A DNA stretch of 33,805 nucleotides from CAYRVF01 sp964427535 (GTDB lineage Bacteria > Chloroflexota > Ktedonobacteria > Ktedonobacterales > JADMIN01): positions 1-33,805 of the forward strand of contig CAYRVF010000054.1 in the NCBI GenBank assembly GCA_964427535.1, written 5' to 3'. Shown piece after piece: positions 15,703 through 23,460 of the stretch. The position numbers and the translations under genes were made by a program. The notes beneath the pieces are model-generated. The model made no database searches and had not been told where the DNA came from. It saw only the letters and a list, made by a program, of their open reading frames with translations. Each line of letters starts with the position of its first letter. Position 1 is the stretch's first letter.

Positions 15703-16653
15703 GTGACTTTCGTTCAAGCACCTACCAGCCGCGAGCAGGCGGCAATAGAGACCTCTCAGCGGCACTCTCGGTTCTATACAACCTCGCTTCGCTACGCCTC
15801 CAGACTGCTCGACTTGACGAGTGATGGGCTGCGGCGGGTGCCCGCACGTCTGCGCTACGCGCCTGCCGACCTCGTTACGGTGCCGCTCGCATCGCTCTGG
15901 AGTCGACGTACACTGATCGCGCGCAATTACTCGCTCATGCTCGACACGTCGCTGGGCGATCCTCGCGTGTGGCACCTTACACGTACCAGTCTGCGCAATT
16001 TCGGGCGCATGTCGATCGACTTTCTGCGCACCCGCACGCTTCCGGATGCCGAGGTGCTTGCGCGCGTAGACGTAACAGGCGCGGACGACTTCCACGCTGT
16101 GCTCGCCCGCAACAGGGGCGTCATATTTGCGCTGCCACACGCCGGCTGCTGGGATGTCGCCGCCGTCTTCGCCCAGGCCTATGGTTGCCGTCTGACCGTG
16201 GTCACCGAGGATAACTGGGCGACCGAGCTCGTCGCGGGCTCGCGCGCCGATCGGGGCGTCACGCTGGCGCCGCGTGCTAGGTCGCTGCGGCTGCTATTCC
16301 GTGCGCTGCGTCGCAACGAGTGTGTGGTTATGCTCGCGGACATGGCCAATGAGGGCGTGCAGACGATCGACGTGCCCTTCTTCGGACGACCCGCGCCGTT
16401 CCCCGATGGCCCGGCTCGCCTCTCGCAAAAAACGGGGGCCCCCATCATGGTTATCTCGTGTATGCGGCGACCCGCAGAGCGCTACGCGATGGTCGCGCGC
16501 ACGCCGCTCTATGCCGATCCGTCGCTGCCTCAGGAGGATGCGGTCGTGGATCTGACCGCGCGTATGGCTCAAGGCTTCGAGGACGCCGTCCGCGCGGATC
16601 CCGATCAGTGGTATCCGTATCATCCCATCTGGCGGTCACTCTCCGCCCGCTGA
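15703..16653 (+). CDS. LpxL/PatA-like lysophospholipid-type acyltransferase
   Basis: GTG 15703 follows AGAAGGAGG by eight bases, so I prefer it to the longer frame that overlaps the previous gene. The 316-residue product has the HxxxxD acyltransferase motif in LPHAGCWD (His146, Asp151), and later the VMLADMANEG and PFFGRPAPFPDGPARLSQKTGAP substrate-region segments typical of the LpxL/HtrB/PatA superfamily, ending with the usual YPYHPIWR. In Gram-negatives this family acylates lipid A. In Actinobacteria it acylates phosphatidylinositol mannosides. No other lipid A genes are seen, so a glycolipid acceptor is more likely here. The gene overlaps tail to tail by 18 bp with the GT9 gene on the other strand. 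Confidence 0.85.
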   Translation: MTFVQAPTSREQAAIETSQRHSRFYTTSLRYASRLLDLTSDGLRRVPARLRYAPADLVTVPLASLWSRRTLIARNYSLMLDTSLGDPRVWHLTRTSLRNFGRMSIDFLRTRTLPDAEVLARVDVTGADDFHAVLARNRGVIFALPHAGCWDVAAVFAQAYGCRLTVVTEDNWATELVAGSRADRGVTLAPRARSLRLLFRALRRNECVVMLADMANEGVQTIDVPFFGRPAPFPDGPARLSQKTGAPIMVISCMRRPAERYAMVARTPLYADPSLPQEDAVVDLTARMAQGFEDAVRADPDQWYPYHPIWRSLSAR

Positions 16654-17895
16654 GACGCCCTCCGTCTCTCGCATCTCGCCGACTCCACCGGGCATCGCTC
16701 GATCCAGCACAACGTCCAGGTCGCCGGCTACGCGAACCGGTCTGAAGCGTTTGGCAAGCAGGTCTTCGGCGGCGGCAAGCACTGCATCCACCGGGATTGT
16801 CGCGAGCGCGCGACAAACACCCTGGCACGCCCGGCGCTGTGGAATCGTCTGTCCGCCGACGAAATATTGCGGCTCGGGGCACGGCACCCGCGGCAGTACG
16901 ACATGGCCGTAGCCACCATGCGCCGGTATCGGCACAAAGTTCGCCAAACAGGTGGGGCCGAAGATCGCCACGTGCGGCGTACCGACGGCGGCCGCGAAGT
17001 GCAGCGGCCCAGAATCGTTGCCGATGAATAGGTCGCACGCCTCGATGACGGCCGCGCTCGTCAGTAGCGAGATCTTCCCGGCGGCGACCACGGGCGGCGC
17101 GGCGAGCTGGGCGGCGATGTCCTCGACTAGTTCCTCATCTTCCGATCCGCCAAGCAGCACGATCTGAGCGCCCCAGCGGTCCGTGAGCGCACGGCAGAGC
17201 GCCGCAAAGCGATCCGCGGGCCAGCGCTTGAGTCCGTTGAGGCCTGCGCCGCCCGCGTGAACCGCCACGAGGGGCCGGGCTGCGAGCTTCCGCTCCGTCG
17301 AAATATCATGGACGCCGCGCCGCAGCAGGAACAATCTCGCTGCGCGGCGCTGTGACTCGGGCAGGCGGAACTGCGGCGAGTGTGACACGTCATGCCACGG
17401 AGGCAGGTCTAGCTCACTGGCTGAATCGTAGTAGTGGCGAGTCGCATGGGTCGTGCGCCAATGCCGGTGCGGCGTGGGTATGATCCACCACAAGCGATCG
17501 AACTTCATGTATGTTCGCAGCGGAATCCGGGCAACGAAGTTGAGCCACTTGTAGGCCGGGCTGGTGAAGTCTATGGATGCGTCGAAGCGCTGCTCACGCA
17601 TATAGCGTAAGAACCGCGCGAATGTCCGGATGCCATGCCAGTCGCTGCCTGTCGGAAGCACCACGATCTCATCGATCTCAGGCACCCAGTGCAGCAGCGG
17701 CCGTGTCTGCGTATGCACGAGCGCTGTAATGTGGGCATGCGGAAAATGCGCGCGAATGGCACGAATGGTGGGCGTGGTGAAGAGCGTATCGCCAATCGGC
17801 AACAGACAGAGCAAGAGTATGCGACTCGGTGCCGGGCGCGTCTCTCGTCGCGGTCGTATCGCCTCATGCAACGACTTCATCCTTGATACCTTCAT
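16636..17895 (-). CDS. GT9-family (heptosyltransferase-like) glycosyltransferase
   Basis: The 419-residue protein has the two-domain GT-B form. The N-terminal domain begins with SRILLLCLLPIGDTLFTTP, and the C-terminal domain carries VHAGGAG, KRWPADRFAAL and the family's GNDSGPLHFAAAVGTP motif that contacts the nucleotide sugar. It is longer than typical WaaC/WaaF proteins (about 320-350), mostly through the basic start and a Cys-containing tail (VPCPEPQY, RRACQGVCRAL) reminiscent of heptosyltransferase II-like tails. The ATG at 17895 is five bases after the PlsY-like stop codon, so it is translated from the same transcript. Donor and acceptor are unknown. As last gene of the prenyl-lipid operon it may add a sugar to that lipid. 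Confidence 0.85.
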   Translation of the reverse strand: MKVSRMKSLHEAIRPRRETRPAPSRILLLCLLPIGDTLFTTPTIRAIRAHFPHAHITALVHTQTRPLLHWVPEIDEIVVLPTGSDWHGIRTFARFLRYMREQRFDASIDFTSPAYKWLNFVARIPLRTYMKFDRLWWIIPTPHRHWRTTHATRHYYDSASELDLPPWHDVSHSPQFRLPESQRRAARLFLLRRGVHDISTERKLAARPLVAVHAGGAGLNGLKRWPADRFAALCRALTDRWGAQIVLLGGSEDEELVEDIAAQLAAPPVVAAGKISLLTSAAVIEACDLFIGNDSGPLHFAAAVGTPHVAIFGPTCLANFVPIPAHGGYGHVVLPRVPCPEPQYFVGGQTIPQRRACQGVCRALATIPVDAVLAAAEDLLAKRFRPVRVAGDLDVVLDRAMPGGVGEMRETEGVSAGGE

Positions 17896-17900
17896 TTCGC

Positions 17901-18683
17901 CTACTCGCTCGTATTCCTGTCATAGAGCAAGCGGTAGAGCGCGGCGGCTGGGTTCACTTCCGGCCCCGCGATCACATCATCCGGCAGCCGCGCGGTGAGT
18001 CGCCGCAGCAGAATGACGAGCGTGACAAGTCCTGGCAGCAGCGCGGCACGTCCTCGCACGCGCACCCTCGGGCGTATCGCTGCCACCAGCGGGAACATCG
18101 AAACGCCAACGAAGCAGCCGAACGGAACAGACTTGCTCCGTGCGCCTTGCAACACTTCAGCCGCAGTTCCCCTCCAGAGGCGCGGCAGCACTCGCCAGAG
18201 TCCTCCGAGAATGAATGGCACAAGTGTGATCGACCAGCCGACATCATCCCCTATTGCAAGTGACGCGCCAATGAACGCGCTGATCCCCCGCCCGCCGCTC
18301 ATGCCAAGAAAGACCGGCCAGCACTGGCCCGCGACACCGCACGCTGAGGCGATGCGAGCGACCTCCTCGGGGCATCTCATCCAGCGCGCGGCGAGAGGCG
18401 GCACCAGTCCCTTCGAGGCATCGAACAGCCAGCCGCCGAGACTGAGCCAGCGCGCGCCGGAGGCGAGCAGATTGGTTGCGCCGACGTTGCCCGATCCACT
18501 CACGCGCAGGTCAACCGCATTGCGCTTGCCGAGCAGATAGACCAGTGGAATCGAGCCATAGAGATATCCTCCCGCACACACGGCGAAGCCGACCCAGCGG
18601 GACGAAGGATTCCAGTGCGAACGCGTCGAAGCGACATACATCTGTGGCGCGACCAGCTCTGGAGGCAGCAGGCTGAGACTCAT
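17901..18683 (-). CDS. PlsY-like glycerol-3-phosphate acyltransferase
   Basis: From the ATG at 18683, one base after the degV stop codon and with AGGA eight bases upstream, the product is 260 residues, longer than usual PlsY (about 200). The three PlsY signatures are visible: GSIPLVYLLGKR, then SGSGNVGATNLL, and WPVFLGMSGGRGISA, the last with Arg in place of the usual Lys of GGKG. It has several membrane helices; the extra length lies at both ends. PlsY uses acyl-phosphate to acylate glycerol 3-phosphate at the inner membrane. No plsX or fakA is present, but degV precedes it. In this operon the acceptor could be something other than glycerol phosphate. Confidence 0.82.
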   Translation of the reverse strand: MSLSLLPPELVAPQMYVASTRSHWNPSSRWVGFAVCAGGYLYGSIPLVYLLGKRNAVDLRVSGSGNVGATNLLASGARWLSLGGWLFDASKGLVPPLAARWMRCPEEVARIASACGVAGQCWPVFLGMSGGRGISAFIGASLAIGDDVGWSITLVPFILGGLWRVLPRLWRGTAAEVLQGARSKSVPFGCFVGVSMFPLVAAIRPRVRVRGRAALLPGLVTLVILLRRLTARLPDDVIAGPEVNPAAALYRLLYDRNTSE

Positions 18684-18684
18684 C

Positions 18685-19596
18685 TCACACGTCCTCATAA
18701 TGGAAGGCGACACCCAGCAAGCCGGGGCCGCAGTAGCCCCCCATGACCGGAGTAAACTCCGTCGTGTAGAGTTCCACGCAATCGAAGGCGTCGCGTAGCT
18801 GGCGCTCTAGTGCGAGCGCCTCGTCCTCTGCCTGCGCATGCTGCACCGCGGCGTGCAGGCGCACGCCATCGGGCACCCAGCGTTGGATTCGCGCGAAGAG
18901 GTCCTCAATCGACCGCCGCCGTGTCCGCACGCGCGCCAGGGGTTGGATATCGCCTCCGGAAATCTGGATGATCGGCTTAATGGCGAGTACGCCGCCGAGG
19001 AATGCCGCGACCTGCGGTATGCGCGAGGTCTTCGCCAGATATTCGAGCGTATCGAGCGTGACAATCATTCGCACACGGCGGCTGACTCGCTCTGCCACCC
19101 GCAGCACCTCATCGAGTGATGCGCCCCGGCTCGCGGCACGCGCCGCTTCCAGTGCCACGAATCCCTGCCCCATGCCCGCTGAGAGCGAATCGGCCACCGC
19201 CACTCGCACATCTGGCAGCAACTCGGGGGCCATCTCCTGCGCGAGGAGCGCCGAGCGTTGCAGCGTCGCGATCTTGCTGTCCACCGTCACCGAGACGACC
19301 GACGATGCGTCCTGGGTGGCCGTGCGCCATGTGGCGATGTACTCGCCTGGCGAGGGAGGCGACGTCTTCGGTGGAACCTTCGACGCCATCAGTCGCTCGT
19401 AGAACTCGGCAGGCGTGATATCGACACCGTCGAGAAACGTCTCCGTGCCGAACACGAACGGTATCGGGATGATGCCGATGTCATACTCGCGCACGAGCTG
19501 CTCTGGCAAACATGCCGTGCTCTCACAGACGACGGCCACCAGGCGCGCCGTATGCGCTCGTGCGGCAGATCCACCAGACGGGAACTGAAGGCTCAT
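18685..19596 (-). CDS. DegV family (FakB-like) fatty-acid-binding protein
   Basis: The 303-residue protein is near the family length (about 280). Typical DegV segments are CESTACLPEQLVREY near the start (with Glu where most have Asp), IIPIPFVFGTETFLDGVDI, the KTSPPSPGEY loop whose Thr-Ser contacts the fatty acid carboxylate, and IVTLDTLEYLAKTSRI. Proteins of this family hold a fatty acid and hand it to a FakA kinase that makes acyl-phosphate, the donor for PlsY. Start ATGA overlaps the stop of the preceding gene by four bases, and the plsY-like gene follows after one base, so the three are translationally coupled. No fakA lies in the window. Its pairing with PlsY supports an acyl-donor role. 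Confidence 0.88.
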   Translation of the reverse strand: MSLQFPSGGSAARAHTARLVAVVCESTACLPEQLVREYDIGIIPIPFVFGTETFLDGVDITPAEFYERLMASKVPPKTSPPSPGEYIATWRTATQDASSVVSVTVDSKIATLQRSALLAQEMAPELLPDVRVAVADSLSAGMGQGFVALEAARAASRGASLDEVLRVAERVSRRVRMIVTLDTLEYLAKTSRIPQVAAFLGGVLAIKPIIQISGGDIQPLARVRTRRRSIEDLFARIQRWVPDGVRLHAAVQHAQAEDEALALERQLRDAFDCVELYTTEFTPVMGGYCGPGLLGVAFHYEDV

Positions 19597-20684
19597 GGTT
19601 CGCTACTCCCAACCGCGATCCCAGTTGATTCGCGTACCGCCGACGGAAATAGCTCGCCGAGCGAGCGGAAGCGCCGATCAGCGGCGACCGCATGCACAAC
19701 CTCGACGATGCGCGCATTGTATGGCGTCGGCACGCCGACCTCCGTGCCTTGGGCAACGATCTCGCCGTTGAGATAGTCGATTTCGCTTGGCGAGCCGCGG
19801 GCGATGCTCTGCCACGTCGAGCCACGAATGGGTAACGCGTTCAGACGGCTCCGCCCCGCGACCTGCAGCACTCCCGTCGCCAACGCCTCGGGCAGCCCCG
19901 ACAGCACACTCGTCAATGTGGATTGTAGGACCGCGATGAAGGCCGCGTTCGGATTCTGACGGATGCCCGCCGGCGACAGACCATACATCCCGTGATCGAG
20001 CGCGATATCGAGCGCCCGCGCCACGGCGACACCTTCTTTCATGACTCGCACTGAGAGCAGCCGCCCCTCCGCGGAGTGGGCAAGATCAGGCAGCGTCAGC
20101 CCCGTCGCGGCGCACAGCCCGTTGTTCAGATTCGAGACGAGCTTCGACCAGCGCGACGAGCGCAGCCGTGGCGTCACATACGTCGGCGCGACCTCGCCGA
20201 GCACGCGCGCGATGTCGCGTGTGCGCTGAGTCACCGGCCCAAACGGCTCGCCGATGAGCATCCAGCCCGAAAACTGCAGCGTCACTTCGCCCGGCTCCAG
20301 ATACGACGCCGCGATCATCACCACGCCGCCGACGACTACGTCCTCTCCGAGCACGTCCGCCGCCAGCCGGTCGGAGCGCACGCCGTTCTGCAGCGTCACG
20401 ATGGGTACGCCACGCGCGACCGGAAGCATCTCGTGGCACGCCCGCGCCACATCTTGCGACTTCACGGTCAGCAGCACCAGATCAGGTCGCTCCAGCAGGG
20501 ACTCGGTGACGCGCAGATGATAGCGTGTCGTAGCTCCGCCGGGTTCCCGGACCAGCAGCCCCCGTGTCTCAATCGCCGCCACATGCGCGGGCCTGCCCAC
20601 GAGCACCACATCGTGCCCCCGCACGGAGAGCCGTGCCGCGAGCAGACTGCCAATCGCTCCAGCGCCAACCACCGCAATCCGCAT
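19593..20684 (-). CDS. Ketopantoate reductase-like (PanE/ApbA) dehydrogenase
   Basis: The 363-residue protein opens with the nucleotide-binding GAGAIGSLLAARL and carries LLTVKSQD and TLQNGV as in PanE. The C-terminal helical domain has WSKLVSNLNNGLCAATG (the catalytic Lys region), and PSEIDYLNGEIVAQGTEVGVPTPYN, the usual PanE ending. It is longer than E. coli PanE (about 300). It sits 12 bp after the UbiA gene and overlaps degV by four bases. Ketopantoate reduction for coenzyme A would be a housekeeping role without link to prenyl lipids; an NADPH-dependent reduction of a pathway intermediate is the alternative suggested by position. Sequence cannot decide. Confidence 0.82.
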   Translation of the reverse strand: MRIAVVGAGAIGSLLAARLSVRGHDVVLVGRPAHVAAIETRGLLVREPGGATTRYHLRVTESLLERPDLVLLTVKSQDVARACHEMLPVARGVPIVTLQNGVRSDRLAADVLGEDVVVGGVVMIAASYLEPGEVTLQFSGWMLIGEPFGPVTQRTRDIARVLGEVAPTYVTPRLRSSRWSKLVSNLNNGLCAATGLTLPDLAHSAEGRLLSVRVMKEGVAVARALDIALDHGMYGLSPAGIRQNPNAAFIAVLQSTLTSVLSGLPEALATGVLQVAGRSRLNALPIRGSTWQSIARGSPSEIDYLNGEIVAQGTEVGVPTPYNARIVEVVHAVAADRRFRSLGELFPSAVRESTGIAVGSSEP

Positions 20685-20696
20685 GCTTCACGCCTT

Positions 20697-21695
20697 TCAG
20701 TGGCTGCTGTGTTCGAGCGCTGGCGGTGATACTGGTTGTGGCTCGTAGCGGTCCCGCAGCCATGCCTGTGCGCCAAGCGTCAGCAGTCCCGTCGCCACGA
20801 GCAATCCCAGTACAACCTCCGCGGGCACGTAGTCGGCGATGAACGCGCACAGCAGGAAGAGCCGTTCCACGACCAGATGCTTGTGCGCGGTGAGCGCCTG
20901 TGAACGCGTGAGCGTGGTCCGATTGGCCCACAGCGGCGCATAGACGAAGATCGCGATCGCGACGGCCAGGGCGAGCAGACTTAGAGAGAGCACACGGGGA
21001 GGCAAGATGCCCCCAAGCACTCCCGCCAGAACAATCCAGGCACACGCGAGACCACAGGCAATGTCCACCGCTCGCGCCAGATCATACACCACCGGGACCG
21101 TCTTGTAACCGGCCGCCCGGTCGCCCTCGACATCGCGTATCGCGCCGACGAGGTTCGTCGCCGAATCGTGGAAGAAGATGAGCGCCGCCAGCAGCAGCGC
21201 GGGAACGGATATCAGCCTGTCCCCCGCAAGCGCCCCGAACAGCACGGCACAGATGCCGAGGATGCCGCGATCGAAATTGCCGAGTAGCGCCTTCGACTTA
21301 AACGTCTTGGAATAGGCGATGCCGAGCGCGGTTGTAAGCACCGCTAACACAAGATTGGCCGGCCCGAGAAAGAGCGCGGCAATGTAGCCCACGACGATCA
21401 GGGCCACCATTGTCAGGAAAGCCTCACGCGGCGAGACGCGGCCGGAGGGTATCGCGCGGGTCGGCTTGCTGATGGCGTCCAGGTCGCGGTCGTAGTAGTC
21501 GCCCGCGTAGAGCCCGGCCTCCCAGCCGCAGATCGTCACCACCGCGGCGAGCGCGACGCGCCAGGGAGGAGCCGCGCCTCGAGACGCGAGCTCCGCACCG
21601 GCGATGGCCAGCAGACCCGAGTGAAACATCGTGTACGGACGCATCATCTCCAGATGCGCCATCGCCTTTGTTCGGAGTCTACTCAGCATACTCAT
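20697..21695 (-). CDS. UbiA-superfamily membrane prenyltransferase
   Basis: The 332-residue integral membrane protein (about eight helices) has both Asp-rich motifs of the UbiA family. The first is GDYYDRDLD (Asp66, Asp69 and Asp73), followed by KPTRAIPSG. The second is IRDVEGDRAAGYKTVP. These bind the Mg-diphosphate of a prenyl donor. The start overlaps the end of the cyclase gene by 17 bp; ATG 21662 is an alternative that avoids the overlap, and neither has a strong ribosome site. Family members attach prenyl chains to aromatic rings, haem, or glycerol-phosphate-type acceptors (DGGGP synthase). The direct neighbourhood with a prenyl synthase and a cyclase suggests the donor is a linear or cyclised prenyl diphosphate. 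Confidence 0.87.
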   Translation of the reverse strand: MSMLSRLRTKAMAHLEMMRPYTMFHSGLLAIAGAELASRGAAPPWRVALAAVVTICGWEAGLYAGDYYDRDLDAISKPTRAIPSGRVSPREAFLTMVALIVVGYIAALFLGPANLVLAVLTTALGIAYSKTFKSKALLGNFDRGILGICAVLFGALAGDRLISVPALLLAALIFFHDSATNLVGAIRDVEGDRAAGYKTVPVVYDLARAVDIACGLACAWIVLAGVLGGILPPRVLSLSLLALAVAIAIFVYAPLWANRTTLTRSQALTAHKHLVVERLFLLCAFIADYVPAEVVLGLLVATGLLTLGAQAWLRDRYEPQPVSPPALEHSSH

Positions 21696-23430
21696 CGGTG
21701 TAGAGCGCTTTCACGCGCGCGAGCGCCTGGGCAGGCAACGTTACAGCGTAGTACGTGTCGGAATACCACATCGCGCTGTAATACAACCCTATTGGCGCTT
21801 CCCGCCAGGTGCCATCAGACCGCTGATTCTCCAGCAGCCACTGGATGCCGCGTGTCACCGACCGCAGCAGCGCCTCATCCGGCGGACATCGCAACAACGC
21901 GAGGATAGCCCATGAGGTCTCCTCCGCGGTGCTCTGCTGCATGCGCAGTCCAGCCCACCCGCCATCGTCATTTTGGAGGCGTAGCAGCGCATGTCGCGCA
22001 TTCTCGGCCATTCGCGCGTGCACCAGACCACAGTCCGCGAGCGCCTCCAGCACTGACGCCGTGCCAGCGACCGCCTCGCGAAACCAGATCGACGCGAATG
22101 TCCCATCGTAGCGCTGCGCCTTCTCGAGATAGGCGAGCGCCTTGGAGAGCGTCGCCGGGCGCTCGGTGAGTCGTCCAGCCGCGTGCAATGCACTGAGCAC
22201 GTGCCCCGTGATATACGGACAGTCGTGGTCGAACGGCATGCGCGAGTTCCGCACGAAGGTCGGCCATGCGCCGTCGCCGTTCTGCATGTCTTCGAGCCAG
22301 CGCGCTCCACGCCGGATCGCGCCGGCTGATGCGGGCACGCCGAGCGAACGCAGCGCCAGAATGGTGTATGAGGTGTCATCAGCATCGGGCCAGCCTGCGG
22401 GCATCGCCCAAGCCCAGCCGCCCGGCGGCGCTGACGTGGGGAAGCACGCCACGTCGAACTGGCGCGCCAGCAGCCAGTCGCGCACGCGCTCGCCGTTGGG
22501 CACGTCGGCGCCTGCCTCAGTAAACGCGAACACCGTCATGTCGGTATCGAACGTCTCCAAGTCGCGGTCGATGGGCCAGCCGCCATCGGAGCGCTGATTG
22601 CCGACGACGAATTGTAGCGCCTCGGCGAGCCAGGGCAGATCGGCGTGTCCTGAGCCGAACATGCCCATAATGATCACTGAAGTCAGGAACGCGGACTCCT
22701 CAAACGACCCGTTCGCCCCTTGTGCCCGCGCCAGCCACGACATCGACGTCCGGCACGCGCGCCCGTACGTTGGCAGTATGTTGAGCGGGGACGACACTTT
22801 TGCGCTGTGCAGCATCGCAATGCTCAGGTATGCTGGGAAGGTCGTCGAGATCGTCCGCCGCAATCGCGCAGGAATCAGAACGACCTCGGGCCGCAGACGC
22901 TTGATCGTGCGCCAGTCCATCAGCCCGGCAAGCGCCGCCACGGTGCGACACGGGCCACTCAACGTACACCGGTTGGGGTCGCCCACCGCATCGAAACCGC
23001 CGAACCGCTCGACACACCCCCGCGCGTTTGCCAGCGCTTCGCCGTCGAAGGTCTGTGGGTCGGTCAGCGCCGTGAACGCAAGCGCCCCAAGGCTCAGGCT
23101 CGTCGCGTTGATATTGGACGGGTCGACGATGGCGTCGCCCCAACCACCATCGGGGTGCTGGGTGTCGAGCAGCCATCTGCGTCCATTGCGAATCTGGTCG
23201 CCGTAGCGGACCGGATCGACAATCTGCAGGGCGACAATCGCCATCGACGTCGCCAGCGCGGAGCTTGAAAGGGCGCCGACCCAGTGATCGCCCGAGCGCT
23301 GCTCTCGCTTCAGGTAGTCCGTCGCGCGCTGTAACGCCTCGTCGACCTGCTGGTACAGGTCCCCCGTCGTCGCGGGAGGCGCTACTGCCGGTTCGCCCTC
23401 TAGCCGCGCATTCGACCGCGTCTCTCGCAT
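21679..23430 (-). CDS. Class II terpene cyclase of the squalene-hopene/diterpene cyclase family
   Basis: The ATG at 23430 follows GGAGGGG by about six bases; a GTG two codons earlier touches that site and is unlikely. The 583-residue product has the double alpha-barrel layout with about seven QW repeats, such as RRWLLDTQHPDGGW, LQFVVGNQRSDGGW, RWLEDMQNGDGAW and IQWLLENQRSDGTW. The protonating motif is DADDTSY (Asp349, Asp351, Asp352). In squalene-hopene cyclases of about 630 residues the same motif lies near 374, so this one is shorter at the N-terminus. The Tyr-rich end (YYSAMWYSDTYYAVTLPAQAL) is also typical. Substrate may be squalene, a longer polyprene, or a prenyl diphosphate such as GGPP (bicyclic diterpene type). 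Absence of squalene synthase genes and presence of a prenyl synthase favour a diphosphate. Confidence 0.85.
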   Translation of the reverse strand: MRETRSNARLEGEPAVAPPATTGDLYQQVDEALQRATDYLKREQRSGDHWVGALSSSALATSMAIVALQIVDPVRYGDQIRNGRRWLLDTQHPDGGWGDAIVDPSNINATSLSLGALAFTALTDPQTFDGEALANARGCVERFGGFDAVGDPNRCTLSGPCRTVAALAGLMDWRTIKRLRPEVVLIPARLRRTISTTFPAYLSIAMLHSAKVSSPLNILPTYGRACRTSMSWLARAQGANGSFEESAFLTSVIIMGMFGSGHADLPWLAEALQFVVGNQRSDGGWPIDRDLETFDTDMTVFAFTEAGADVPNGERVRDWLLARQFDVACFPTSAPPGGWAWAMPAGWPDADDTSYTILALRSLGVPASAGAIRRGARWLEDMQNGDGAWPTFVRNSRMPFDHDCPYITGHVLSALHAAGRLTERPATLSKALAYLEKAQRYDGTFASIWFREAVAGTASVLEALADCGLVHARMAENARHALLRLQNDDGGWAGLRMQQSTAEETSWAILALLRCPPDEALLRSVTRGIQWLLENQRSDGTWREAPIGLYYSAMWYSDTYYAVTLPAQALARVKALYTDEYAE

Positions 23431-23460
23431 GTACACCCCTCCACGCCACCTCTCTAGAGC

